This document shows positions 7,864-16,531 of a DNA stretch of 64,000 bases, one piece after another; position 1 is the stretch's first letter; every line of letters begins with the position of its first letter. Source of the stretch: Streptosporangium album (GTDB lineage Bacteria > Actinomycetota > Actinomycetes > Streptosporangiales > Streptosporangiaceae); assembly GCF_014203795.1 (NCBI RefSeq), contig NZ_JACHJU010000001.1, forward strand, positions 3,782,001 through 3,846,000, given 5' to 3'. The notes under the pieces are model-generated. The model did not search any database. It saw only the letters and a list, made by a program, of their open reading frames with translations, and was not told where the DNA came from. A program made the position numbers and the translations under genes.

Positions 7864-10800
7864 CAGCACCGGCCCTTCGGGGTCGGTGAGGATCGCAACG
7901 TCTGTGAGACTCGGGGGAAAGACGGGGAGACGCTGCCAGCACCGGCCCTTCGGGGTCGGTGAGGATCGCAACCTCCGTACGGCCTGACAGGGGGACGACA
8001 TGACCACCCCAGCACCGGCCCTTTGGGGTCGGTGAGGATCGCAACCCGAACCAAGGGAAACGACCAGGCCACCGCGTATACCAGCACCGGCCCTTCGGGG
8101 TCGGTGAGGATCGCAACGTGATCGCGGGAACGATAGCTGGCGGGCTGGGCCTGCCCAGCACCGGCTCCTCGGGGTCGGTGAGGATCGCAACACCCAGCCG
8201 AACGATGAGCTGCTGCATGGCCTCGTCCCAGCACCGGCCCTTCGGGGTCGGTGAGGATCGCAACCACGGCGACGCCGCCGCTCAGAGCGGCCACGTCCTC
8301 CAGCACCGGCCCTTCGGGGTCGGTGAGGATCGCAACACGAAGCACGGCGCCTTCCAGGCAAAGGAGTATCAGCCAGCACCGGCCCTTCGGGGTCGGTGAG
8401 GATCGCAACATCGAGTGCAACCCCAACGGGCAATGGGCGTGGCTGCCAGCACCGGCCCTTCGGGGTCGGTGAGGATCGCAACCACTCCTCACGCTCGCTC
8501 TGGAGAAGCTGCCGTACCAGCACCGGCCCTTCGGGGTCGGTGAGGATCGCAACCTGGGCGGCGCCTGGGCATCGGCGCGATGACCGCGGCCAGCACCGGC
8601 CCTTCGGGGTCGGTGAGGATCGCAACGCCTACGGCATGTTCGACCGCGACGGCCACGGCTCCACCTAGCACCGGCCCTTCGGGGTCGGTGAGGATCGCAA
8701 CGCCTACGGCATGTTCGACCGCGACGGCCACGGCTCCACCTAGCACCGGCCCTTCGGGGTCGGTGAGGATCGCAACGAGTACGGCGGGATCGTCCCGGCG
8801 GACCGGTCACACCAGCACCGGCCCTTCGGGGTCGGTGAGGATCGCAACGTTGACTCCGGCGCTTACGACGTCGGGTTAGACGCCCCAGCACCGGCCCTTC
8901 GGGGTCGGTGAGGATCGCAACCGCGGTTCGGTCAGCAAGCTGCGCGATAAGAGCATCAACCAGCACCGGCCCTTCGGGGTCGGTGAGGATCGCAACCTTG
9001 ACGTGCGCGGTCAGGAAGGTGAGCATGCTGATCGCCAGCACCGGCCCTTCGGGGTCGGTGAGGATCGCAACTTGCGGGCCTCGTTCGGGCGGACCACCAC
9101 CTCGACCACCAGCACCGGCCCTTCGGGGTCGGTGAGGATCGCAACAGGAGCTTGCGCAGCTCCACGACGTGCTCGCTGGTGTCCAGCACCGGCCCTTCGG
9201 GGTCGGTGAGGATCGCAACACCGACAAGCTCTCCGGCAAGAACACCAACCGGCCCAGCACCGGCCCTTCGGGGTCGGTGAGGATCGCAACGACGTCTTGG
9301 GTGTCGGTTTCCGGGGTGACGGCGGCGACCAGCACCGGCCCTTCGGGGTCGGTGAGGATCGCAACCATCGGGTGATGGGCACGCCCGCCCGCAGACTGTT
9401 GGCCAGCACCGGCCCTTCGGGGTCGGTGAGGATCGCAACTGTGGCACCCCTGGGTCAGGCAGACGGGATGATCACGCCAGCACCGGCCTTTCGGGGTCGG
9501 TGAGGATCGCAACATGATCGGCGTCACCGGTATCGTCCGTGACTCTGACGCTAGCACCGGCCCTTCGGGGTCGGTGAGGATCGCAACCTTGGGAAGGGCG
9601 CCACCCCGGGGGTAGTCGCCGCCCAGCACCGGCCCTTCGGGGTCGGTGAGGATCGCAACTTCGGGCTGCGGGCATCCCAAGCAGACCTTGGCATGCCAGC
9701 ACCGGCCCTTCGGGGTCGGTGAGGATCGCAACATGGCGGTGCGGTGGGGTGAGGCGCTCGCGTTCGGCCCCCAGCACCGGCCCTTCGGGGTCGGTGAGGA
9801 TCGCAACACGACGGACGCTCGCTCAGGTTGACCAGCTCGCCCCCAGCACCGGCCCTTCGGAGTCGGTGAGGATCGCAACTACGCTCAGCAAGCCCGCCCT
9901 CCCCAGCCGGCGAACAACCAGCACCGGCCCTTCGGGGTCGGTGAGGATCGCAACAAGTCCGGCGTCACCCGCACGCTAGCCGGCCTGGACCCAGCACCGG
10001 CCCTTCGGGGTCGGTGAGGATCGCAACGGACTGATTGCCGCAATCGTCGTCCACCACCTGAACCAGCACCGGCCCTTCGGGGTCGGTGAGGATCGCAACC
10101 GGGGCGGCAAGTCGTCCGGGCAGCAGGGGTACGCCCGGCCAGCACCGGCCCTTCGGGGTCGGTGAGGATCGCAACATTCGTCGTTCGGTCTCCATGGCCA
10201 CGATGCGGATCCCAGCACCGGCCCTTCGGGGTCGGTGAGGATCGCAACAAACGGGGCCTGGAGCAGAACGTCGTCGGTTTCCTCCCAGCACCGGCCCTTC
10301 GGGGTCGGTGAGGATCGCAACCCAAGTCGGCCGGCGCCCCGGCCAGAACCCGAAACCAGCACCGGCCCTTCGGGGTCGGTGAGGATCGCAACCGCAAAGT
10401 CGCCTCCACATGGTCGGCCGCCCCGGACCCAGCACCGGCCCTTCGGGGTCGGTGAGGATCGCAACTCCGTGCTGACGTGCGCGGTGCGTGCCCGGCGCAA
10501 CCCAGCACCGGCCCTTCGGGGTCGGTGAGGATCGCAACCGCAAAGTCGCCTCCACATGGTCGGCCGCCCCGGACCCAGCACCGGCCCTTCGGGGTCGGTG
10601 AGGATCGCAACTCCGTGCTGACGTGCGCGGTGCGTGCCCGGCGCAACCCAGCACCGGCCCTTCGGGGTCGGTGAGGATCGCAACCATGTGATCAGAACCT
10701 CTTGATCGTGTACGTAGTGCCAGCACCGGCCCTTCGGGGTCGGTGAGGATCGCAACGATCTGCCGGTAGAGGCCAGGACCACAGATCAACTGCCAGCACC

Positions 10801-11621
10801 GGCCCTTCGGGGTCGGTGAGGATCGCAACGATCTGCCGGTAGAGGCCAGGACCACAGATCAACTGCCAGCACCGGCCCTTCGGGGTCGATGAGGATCGCA
10901 ACATGACCGTGAAGCGGATCGCTGAGGAGGAGCCGACCCAGCACCGGCCCTTCGGGGTCGGTGAGGATCGCAACGGGTACGAGGACGATGGCATCACGCC
11001 GCGGCCGAGCCCAGCACCGGCCCTTCGGGGTCGGTGAGGATCGCAACACGGGCCTCACGCTCCAGGCGCTCGGCCCGTTCCTCCAGCACCGGCCCTTCGG
11101 GGTCGGTGAGGATCGCAACTCCCGGTGGCCGTCCTCGGGCGGCGCCTGGTCCCACCAGCACCGGCCCTTCGGGGTCGGTGAGGATCGCAACATGTAGAGC
11201 CCCGGCAACTGGTGGAACAGTCCCGGGGCCAGCACCGGCCCTTCGGGGTCGGTGAGGATCGCAACGTCGACCCGGGCCGAACTTCACCTACGTGCGGACC
11301 GCCAGCACCGGCTCTTCGGGGTCGGTGAGGATCGCAACATCTCGGTCAACAACGGTGCGACGTTCGCTCTCCACCAGCACCGGCCCTTCGGGGTCGGTGA
11401 GGATCGCAACTGGGGCTACTGGAACATCGAGCGCGTGACGGCTCAGCCAGCACCGGCCCTTCGGGGCCGGTGAGGATCGCAACTCCCCGCCGGCCCCGGC
11501 CAACCCGGACAACCCGACCGCCCAGCACCGGCCCTTCGGGGCCGGTGAGGATCGCAACTATGCGGCCACCCTCGATCCGGAACGCATCCGGGCCAGCACC
11601 GGCCCCCTGGGGTCGGTGAGG
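7864..11621 (+). CRISPR. Type I-C CRISPR array, 52 repeats and 51 spacers
   Basis: The repeat is 36 bp: CAGCACCGGCCCTTCGGGGT followed by CGGTGAGGATCGCAAC. Repeats recur every 71-76 bp, giving spacers of 35-40 bp. CACCGGCCC pairs with GGGTCGGTG across a TTCG loop (one G-U pair), leaving the 11-nt 3' part AGGATCGCAAC as handle. Most copies are identical. Variants: first base T at 8666, 8741 and 9552; single changes at 8010, 8156, 9478, 9844, 10867 and 11303; GGCCGG instead of GGTCGG at 11448 and 11523; and a truncated last copy at 11594. Decay at that end puts the leader at 7740-7863 and transcription on the plus strand. Spacer duplications: 8627-8665 equals 8702-8740; 10393-10502 (two spacers) equals 10539-10648; 10757-10793 equals 10830-10866. 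Confidence 0.98.
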
Positions 11622-11821
11622 TGGGCGTTGATCGAGCCGGTATGAGCGTGCAGGCGGCCGAGAAGAGTGCGCTGCATGGCATGCTCTCTGTCTCAGGGGC
11701 CGGGGCATGTTGCTGTACAGCAGTCGCATACAGCAACGCCGCCTTACACGATCACACGCCACCGACCTGCATCTACCGCTTGACCAGCACATGAGCCCTG
11801 TGACGTGCATACTGCCCTTGG

Positions 11822-11864
11822 CTTGTAAACAGAAGGTCAGGGGTTCGATTCCCCTCGTCGGCTC
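11822..11864 (+). repeat. tRNA-Thr(TGT) 3' half, attachment-site copy A
   Basis: From the anticodon loop (CTTGTAA) to the discriminator the sequence reads like the 3' half of tRNA-Thr: AGAAGGTC variable region, AGGGGTTCGATTCCCCT T-arm and CGTCGGC acceptor strand. The matching 5' half (GCCGACG...) is not upstream, so it cannot be a functional tRNA. Tyrosine integrases of actinomycete elements use exactly this part of tRNA genes. Confidence 0.75.
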
Positions 11865-11872
11865 GCAATGAG

Positions 11873-11910
11873 AAAGGCCCCTGAACAGGCGTTACGCCGT
11901 CAGGGGCTTT
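11873..11910 (+). terminator. Hairpin terminator after copy A
   Basis: AAAGGCCCCTGA (11873-11884) pairs with TCAGGGGCTTT (11900-11910) and is followed by CCCTTT. The same hairpin follows all five tRNA remnants in the window, so it came with the original tRNA gene. Confidence 0.75.
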
Positions 11911-11935
11911 CCCTTTGTCGAGGCGATTTCGCGAT

Positions 11936-11957
11936 CTTGCTAACACCTTTGCTAACA
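11936..11957 (+). repeat. TTGCTAAC tandem pair, copy 1
   Basis: TTGCTAAC (11937-11944) and TTGCTAAC-like TTTGCTAAC (11949-11956) lie 12 bp apart, just after the copy A terminator and before an integrase remnant. Similar pairs occur at 28531 and 43601. They may be arm-type integrase sites. Confidence 0.45.
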
Positions 11958-11993
11958 GTGGGAGGACCGGCGGCTTTGAAGTGGCATCCAGGC

Positions 11994-12236
11994 ATGTGGA
12001 CCTACGATCCGGAAGCCGAAGGCACCTACGTCTACCTGCACGGCCCGACCCCTCCGGGGAGTGCGGTGAAGACGGTCACGGTGGACGACGCGATGGTGAA
12101 CTTCGACCTTGACAAGGACGGCAAGGTGATCGGCATCGAGATCCTCGCCGCCTGGCCGGGAGAGCAGAGCCCCGAACACAAACAAGGGCTCTCCGACGAG
12201 GGAGAGTCCTTGGGGGAGAACGAGGTCTCGGGCTGA
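11994..12236 (+). CDS. DUF2283-family protein
   Basis: The 80-residue product MWTYDPEAEGTYVYLHGP...VNFDLDKDGKVIGIEIL has the DUF2283 pattern: YDPEAD-like start, a strand pair, then the characteristic DxDGxVIGIEIL. The role of this family is unknown; members are often found next to toxin-antitoxin genes. An in-frame TTG at 11976 has a better ribosome site (GGAGGA, 11961-11966) than the ATG, so the protein may be six residues longer. It overlaps an antisense integrase remnant. Confidence 0.7.
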   Translation: MWTYDPEAEGTYVYLHGPTPPGSAVKTVTVDDAMVNFDLDKDGKVIGIEILAAWPGEQSPEHKQGLSDEGESLGENEVSG

Positions 12237-12540
12237 GCTCTTGACAGCCTGGGCGAAGATGTCCGCGGCTGTGGCGGCCTGCTCGTGGATGACGTGGGCG
12301 TAGACGCGGAGGGTGATGGCCGGGCCGGCGTGTCCGAGTCGGGCCGCCACGACGCGGACGGGGACGCCGGCCAGGAGGAGCGTGGTCGCGTGGACATGGC
12401 GGAGGTCGTGAAGCCGCGCGTGGGGGAGCGGGACATCAGGCTTCGTCTTGTTGTGTGCGTTGATCAGCTTTGGCATGAGGGCACTCACCGTGTCGGGGTA
12501 GATCGGCTTGGGCCTTCCCCCCGGAGTGTGGACACGGGGT
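12228..12540 (-). pseudogene. int: Tyrosine integrase, C-terminal fragment (beside copy A)
   Basis: The minus-strand frame keeps the catalytic C-terminal motifs: HDLRHVHATTLLLAGVPV (box with His and Arg), LGHAGPAITLRVYAH (second His and the Tyr). The sequence starts abruptly at 12540, where an IS3 transposase end begins, so the N-terminal two thirds are gone. The frame then runs on without its own stop into DNA antisense to the DUF2283 gene. Position next to the tRNA remnant is that of an integrase beside its attachment site. Confidence 0.75.
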
Positions 12541-12840
12541 TCATGCTGCTTTGAGCACTCTATCGGAGCGCTGTTCGTAGTCGATCGGGCTGCGCTGTCC
12601 GAGGGCGGAATGTCTCCTTCGGGTGTTGTAGCGAGTGATCTACTTGAAGACGGCCAGTCGGGCGGCACGGGCCGTCGGCCAGCGCTTGGCACCCTGCAGC
12701 GTCTCGCGCTTGAGGGTGGCGTTGAACGCCTCGGCGGCGCTGTTGTCGGCGCTCGATCCGACGGCGCCCATCGACTGGCGCACGCCAAGCTCGTTGCATT
12801 TTCCGACCTCGCACGCTGATTCGCTCGATGGGGCGCGGGT
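12541..12840 (-). pseudogene. IS3-family transposase OrfB, C-terminal fragment
   Basis: The minus strand reads ELGVRQSMGAVGSSADNSAA followed by EAFNATLKRETLQGAKRW, the region with the last acidic residue of the DDE catalytic triad of IS3 OrfB. A frameshift follows near 12640, after which the original end (SPIDYEQRSDRVLKAA) continues in another frame to the stop at 12541. The N-terminal part and OrfA are missing. The junction with the integrase fragment suggests that this IS destroyed the integrase. Confidence 0.8.
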
Positions 12841-12917
12841 GCCCACGTTGCGAACATGCCCGCCACGTGATGGCAGGGATCGGGCAGGCGGACATCTCGG
12901 GGTGCCGGTGGCGGTGG

Positions 12918-13592
12918 TCAGATCTCTGCCGTGGCGTTCGTGGGCCGAAGCCGGTGACCTGTCGGGGTGTATGTGAGTGTCTCGGCGAGTTGGCCGAGCC
13001 CGAGGCGGATCGCAATCAGTAGCGGTTCGGGGTGGGCAGATGGCCAGGTGGTATCAGTCCCGGGCTCGGGGCCGTTCCAGAGATGGAACGCGACCATCGG
13101 TTCATTGGGCTCGTTGCTCATGTAGCCCAAGGTCTTGCTGTAGAGGGGGTTGGTTCCTCCGAACAGCATTGAGGGCTGGCCGTACTCACTGGTGACGTCG
13201 GTCCAGGTGCGGTCGGATGCGACCCAATCGATCATGGTTCGGCGCAGGTTGGCGTACTCATCAGTAGTGAGGACTCGATCAGGTCGGAGCCAGCCTCGTG
13301 GCTGCGCGAGCTCGGCATAGACGGAGGCGGTTTCTTCGACGTGTCCTGTCGCGCCGTGTGCTGGAAGCAGGTGGGCGAACGCCCCAGTCACTCCGCGGGC
13401 GGACCACACTCCTCGCCTTGCGAGGTCGCGCTGCATCGCAGGCCATCCTTCCGGCTGGCGTTCGGCCACGAATAGCGGGTCCATCAGGAGGGTGATGCCG
13501 ATCTCCCCACCCATCATCCCCGGCCGTCGCAGCGCCAGATTCAGGCGGTCGGCCAGGTAGGCATGGATGTCCTCGGCGGAAGCGAGAGTCAT
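12918..13592 (-). CDS. Hypothetical protein (224 aa)
   Basis: I do not recognise the family. The ATG at 13592 is preceded by GGCGGA and gives MTLASAEDIHAYLADRLNLA...; an open frame extends further but without a site. The protein is soluble, without signal peptide or membrane segment, with several Trp residues and the stretch FGGTNPLYSKTLGYMSNEPN. Codon use matches the surrounding high-GC DNA and the frame is uninterrupted, so it is probably a real gene. Neighbours give no hint of its job. Confidence 0.55.
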   Translation of the reverse strand: MTLASAEDIHAYLADRLNLALRRPGMMGGEIGITLLMDPLFVAERQPEGWPAMQRDLARRGVWSARGVTGAFAHLLPAHGATGHVEETASVYAELAQPRGWLRPDRVLTTDEYANLRRTMIDWVASDRTWTDVTSEYGQPSMLFGGTNPLYSKTLGYMSNEPNEPMVAFHLWNGPEPGTDTTWPSAHPEPLLIAIRLGLGQLAETLTYTPTGHRLRPTNATAEI

Positions 13593-13707
13593 TCCGCCAG
13601 TCTTCCGCACGAGCCGGCGAGAGCTCGGTTCCGATCCCACCTGGCGGCAGAGCGCCTCGGCGCCTCGGGCGAGCCGAGCACCGATGCCAGTGCATCATGT
13701 GGTTTTG

Positions 13708-13795
13708 TTCGCGAGAAGTGGCCGCGAATGTTCGTGAGTTCTGACCGCGCTTGGGAACGGGAACCATGATCGATGTTCGCGAGAAGTGACCGCAC
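13708..13795 (+). repeat. Pair of direct repeats GTTCGCGAGAAGTGRCCGC
   Basis: GTTCGCGAGAAGTGGCCGC (about 13708) recurs as GTTCGCGAGAAGTGACCGC about 68 bp downstream (about 13776), with one difference. No gene covers the pair. They may be the ends of a decayed insertion element. Confidence 0.5.
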
Positions 13796-13845
13796 CTGGC
13801 GCGGGCGTTTGCCGGTGCGCTGGGCCGCGGCGCTGGCGGCCGGTG

Positions 13846-14013
13846 TCAGCGCTGGCCGAAGAGGTCCTCTTCGTCACTGCCTCCGAGGAGGAAGGTGAAG
13901 CGTTCCAGGTCGGCGCGGAGGGCGTCCAGGCCGTAGGTGGGGTGGCCGACGTGGGCCAGGAGCGCGGCCCTCGCCCAGTCGTCCGCGTTCAACCGCCCCG
14001 CCGGCCCAGCCCT
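13846..14013 (-). pseudogene. Gene remnant ending LNADDWARAALLAHVGHP...
   Basis: The minus strand encodes about 50 well-formed residues (LNADDWARAALLAHVGHPTY and DALRADLERFTFLLGGSDEE) ending at a stop at 13846. Codon bias is coding-like, but no ATG/GTG with a ribosome site is present and an in-frame stop closes it at about 14016. It may be the 3' end of a lost gene or, from a TTG, a tiny complete one. Family unknown. Confidence 0.35.
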
Positions 14014-14026
14014 TCACATGCCGACC

Positions 14027-14071
14027 ACTTTCCTGTGGGGAAAATAGATGGTATTTTCCTCACAGGAAAGT
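14027..14071. promoter_or_regulatory. Long palindromic operator upstream of the MarR-like operon
   Basis: ACTTTCCTGTGGGGAAAAT (14027-14045) and ATTTTCCTCACAGGAAAGT (14053-14071) form a 19-bp inverted repeat with one mismatch around AGATGGT. It ends 28 bp before the ATG of the membrane-protein gene and is far richer in AT than its surroundings. The winged-helix regulator encoded second in the operon is the obvious candidate to bind it. Confidence 0.7.
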
Positions 14072-14098
14072 AGTAGTCGACTTCGGAGGGATGGTCCC

Positions 14099-14572
14099 AT
14101 GAACCAACACGACGCCCAGACTTCGCTCGACGACATCCACCGCCTCCAGGACAGGACCCGGGAGCAGATCGTCCGCCAGAGCTTCGCGCTTCCGCGCGTG
14201 GTCATCTCCGCGCTCGGCCTCTTCATCGCCTTCGCGGCCCTCGACCTCCCGCGCCCCTGGAACTTCGTCGTCCTGGCGCTCGGGATGGTCCTGTACGCGG
14301 GCGTGGGGATTGTCTACGAGCACCGGGCCTCGGTCCGCCGGAAGGCCACCCGCCAGGAGGCCCTGTTCCACAGCGGGCTGCTGGCCTGCATCATGGTGGC
14401 CTTCAGCATCGGCCGGATTGCCGCCTTCGCGCTGTTCGACCTGCCGCCTCAGGGGCTGCTGTCACAGGCCGCCGCGGGCGCGATCGTGGCGGCCGTGGCG
14501 TACGTCGCGGCCACGCCCGTGAACCGCTCCATCATGAAGTCGATCGTCCAGCAGGGCGGCGGGGCCGCCTGA
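14099..14572 (+). CDS. Four-helix membrane protein of unknown function
   Basis: The 157-residue product has a soluble N-terminal helix (MNQHDAQTSLDDIHRLQDRT) and four hydrophobic segments, around residues 35-52, 55-72, 90-110 and 118-138. The start is fixed by CGGAGGG 8 bp upstream. Its stop overlaps the next ATG by one base (TGATG), so it is co-translated with a winged-helix regulator; such pairs of a small membrane protein and a MarR-like regulator are frequent in actinomycetes. Function unknown; regulation by its partner is inferred from the palindrome. Confidence 0.75.
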   Translation: MNQHDAQTSLDDIHRLQDRTREQIVRQSFALPRVVISALGLFIAFAALDLPRPWNFVVLALGMVLYAGVGIVYEHRASVRRKATRQEALFHSGLLACIMVAFSIGRIAAFALFDLPPQGLLSQAAAGAIVAAVAYVAATPVNRSIMKSIVQQGGGAA

Positions 14573-14889
14573 TGGATCCGATCTTCGACGAGTTCCTGCA
14601 CGTCCCGGCGCGTCTGTCGGTCGTGGCGCTGCTGGCGCCGGCCGAGTGGGTGGACTTCGGCTTTCTCAGAGACTCGGTCGGCACCAGCGACTCGGCGCTG
14701 TCCAAGCAGGTCTCCGCGCTGGCCGCCGCCGGATACGTCATCGTCCGCAAGGACCAGGACAAGCGGGCGCGGCGGACGTACGTGCAGCTCACCCCACAGG
14801 GACGGCTGGCCTTCCAGCGGCACGCGGCGGCCCTGGAGCGGATCGTCGCCCTCGCTCGCGATTCCGCCGGCCAGCCCACCACCGACTAG
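14572..14889 (+). CDS. Winged-helix transcriptional regulator (MarR/PadR-like, HTH_27 type)
   Basis: This 105-residue protein contains LSVVALLAPAEWVDFGFLRD, then TSDSALSKQVSALAAAGYV (recognition helix) and the wing VRKDQDKRARRTYVQLTPQG. This is the compact single-domain form of the family, with only short helices outside the winged helix for dimerisation. It is the second gene of a two-gene operon, after the membrane protein. The 19-bp palindrome at the promoter suggests that it represses its own operon; this is inference. Confidence 0.85.
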   Translation: MDPIFDEFLHVPARLSVVALLAPAEWVDFGFLRDSVGTSDSALSKQVSALAAAGYVIVRKDQDKRARRTYVQLTPQGRLAFQRHAAALERIVALARDSAGQPTTD

Positions 14890-14983
14890 ATCCTTGCTGA
14901 CGAGGACTTTGGTAGTTGGGCAGCGTTAGAGTTCCGCCATGACGATCGCTGTGATCCCGCAGGCCCGTTGAGGAGAGTTCTCG

Positions 14984-15577
14984 ATGACGTTCCGGCGGCA
15001 CATGGAGCAGGTGGCTGTGCGCACCTTGGCAGAGTTTCCAGAAGAGTCGGCGTCCGAGATCTACACCGTCACGTTCCGGATCGACAGCGTCGACCAAGAC
15101 CCCCGGTTCCCGTACCTGGCGATCGGCTACAACACCGAAACCGAGGTAGCCCGGCTGCTGGCGGAGCCGAGCCCGCCGGAGGCATGGGAGGCCCGCTGGA
15201 GTTACGCCTATTTCCCGCAGTCCGGGCTGGAGGGGGTCCGCATCGTTGGCCACGATCCCGAACACGACCCAGCCGGTGCTGAGTTGCATCGGCGGGAGGC
15301 GGTGGCGCAGGGCCTCTGGTACGAGGACGAGGACGGGCTCTCCGAACAAGAGCAGGACGAGCGTGGCGAACGGCTTGACGGGCAGTTCCACGAACTCTGC
15401 GTCGATCTGGCGCGGCGGCTCCACGCCGATGGCCGGATCGTCGAGACCCTGGGGCGGCCGCTGCCGGTGGTCCTTTATGACATGTTCAACCCCGACGAGA
15501 TGTTCGCTTTGACCAGAGCTGCCAACCCGGCGGAACTGGTCACAGCGTTCCTGACGGAGGCCCCGGAGGGGCACTGA
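14984..15577 (+). CDS. DUF4303-like protein
   Basis: The 197-residue soluble protein starts at an ATG with GAGGAGA 7 bp upstream. The order of its features (N-terminal helix MEQVAVRTLAEFPEESASEI, strand TVTFRID, NTETE, W..Y..F, then an acidic helix and LARRL near the C-terminus) recalls DUF4303, a family of unknown function common in T7SS toxin neighbourhoods, where some members are thought to be immunity proteins. The assignment is tentative. It is followed by gene fragments. Confidence 0.5.
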   Translation: MTFRRHMEQVAVRTLAEFPEESASEIYTVTFRIDSVDQDPRFPYLAIGYNTETEVARLLAEPSPPEAWEARWSYAYFPQSGLEGVRIVGHDPEHDPAGAELHRREAVAQGLWYEDEDGLSEQEQDERGERLDGQFHELCVDLARRLHADGRIVETLGRPLPVVLYDMFNPDEMFALTRAANPAELVTAFLTEAPEGH

Positions 15578-15779
15578 AGAAGAGGAGCCTGGGCAACCTG
15601 GCGCTGTGCAGCACAGACGAGCTCTTACCGACCGCGCTTCCGAGCCTGCTCGGACAGGCCGTTGCGGAACGGGAGTTGTTCCGGTTCTTCATCCTCGCAC
15701 CGATCGATGTCACGTTCGTCGATCCTGGTCGGGGCTGAGGTACAGCCGACCGACTGGGCTTGGTCGTAGCGCGGCCGTG

Positions 15780-16046
15780 CGGTTCACGCAGATCGGCCAG
15801 TGGACCACCTGCCCGCCGGCGGCGGTCGAGGTAGCCGGCGGTGCGCTGACCGCATGCGAACGCGAGATACTCGTCCTGATCGCGCGCGGCCGGTCCAGCG
15901 GCGAAATCGTGCAGGAACTGCACCTGTCCGACGGCACGGTACGCACACACGTCGGACGTATCTTCACGGAACTCCAGCTACGCGATCGGGTCCAGGCGGT
16001 GATCCTCGGATACGAGTGCGGCCTCGTCCCGCGTGGTCCCGGATAG
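15780..16046 (+). pseudogene. LuxR-type response regulator, C-terminal fragment
   Basis: The frame ending at 16046 contains a complete LuxR HTH: LTACEREILVLIARGRSSGE, then LHLSDGTVRTHVGRIFTELQ and LRDRVQAVILGYECGLV. This is the DNA-binding domain of a NarL/FixJ-type regulator. Upstream, the receiver domain is absent and replaced by unrelated sequence, so the gene is a truncated remnant. It ends directly before another gene fragment. Confidence 0.8.
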
Positions 16047-16083
16047 GTCAGCTCGAACGGCCAGGGTCCGTCGTCCCAGTGCA

Positions 16084-16240
16084 TGCCGCCGTCTCCGGGC
16101 TGCGGCAGGATACGGTCGTCGTGACTGGCATCGTCGAGTACCAGTGCACCGCAACCGGCGCGGCCCGAGAACAAGACATCACGGTCAAGGTCGAGCTTGG
16201 GAGCCAACGGGCCGTACGGCCCCGGACCGAACTGGACTGA
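16084..16240 (+). pseudogene. Fragment related to the surface protein at 52834-53721
   Basis: The frame reads VVVTGIVEYQCTATGAAREQ followed by DITVKVELG. It closely matches residues about 35-64 of the secreted protein at 52834-53721 (VVTDIVEYQCTTTGVAEKQD). The signal peptide and the rest of that protein are missing. It is a scrap of a paralogue or of a duplicated copy. Confidence 0.7.
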
Positions 16241-16311
16241 TCTGAACAGGATGCTCGTGCGCGACCTGCACGGCGAACTGGTCTGAACGCCCATGGCGAG
16301 CGTTTGGGAAC

Positions 16312-16353
16312 CTGGTAACAGAGGGGCAGAGGTTCGATTGCCCTCGTCGGCTC
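16312..16353 (+). repeat. tRNA 3'-half remnant, attachment-site copy B (diverged)
   Basis: GGTTCGATTGCCCTCGTCGG and the flanking CTGGTAACAGAGGGGCAGA retain the T-arm and acceptor end of the tRNA-Thr remnant, with several changes (a T-arm of GGGGC...GCCCT). It is the most diverged of the five copies. Confidence 0.6.
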
Positions 16354-16360
16354 TGCATAT

Positions 16361-16395
16361 GAAGCCCCTGAACAGGGATCTTGTCCAGGGGCTTC
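16361..16395 (+). terminator. Hairpin terminator after copy B
   Basis: GAAGCCCCTG (16361-16370) pairs perfectly with CAGGGGCTTC (16386-16395), followed by TCGTTT. It corresponds in place and sequence to the hairpins after copies A, C, D and E. Confidence 0.7.
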
Positions 16396-16531
16396 TCGTT
16401 TGTCAGGACATAGCTGACCGCAAGGACGGTGTCCTCCTTGAAGAGGGGAGTCGACCGGTGGTGAACTCAAACGCCTCTGGACCAGCAGGTACCGCGTGCC
16501 CACCGCGCGGTACCGGCGCCGCGAGCGCCTC

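Noticed and set aside
7796-11810. Very long open frames in several phases through the CRISPR array (up to 679 codons)
   Set aside because: They consist of translated repeats (for example RSSPTPKGRCW) and spacers; the 36-bp repeat is a multiple of three without stops.
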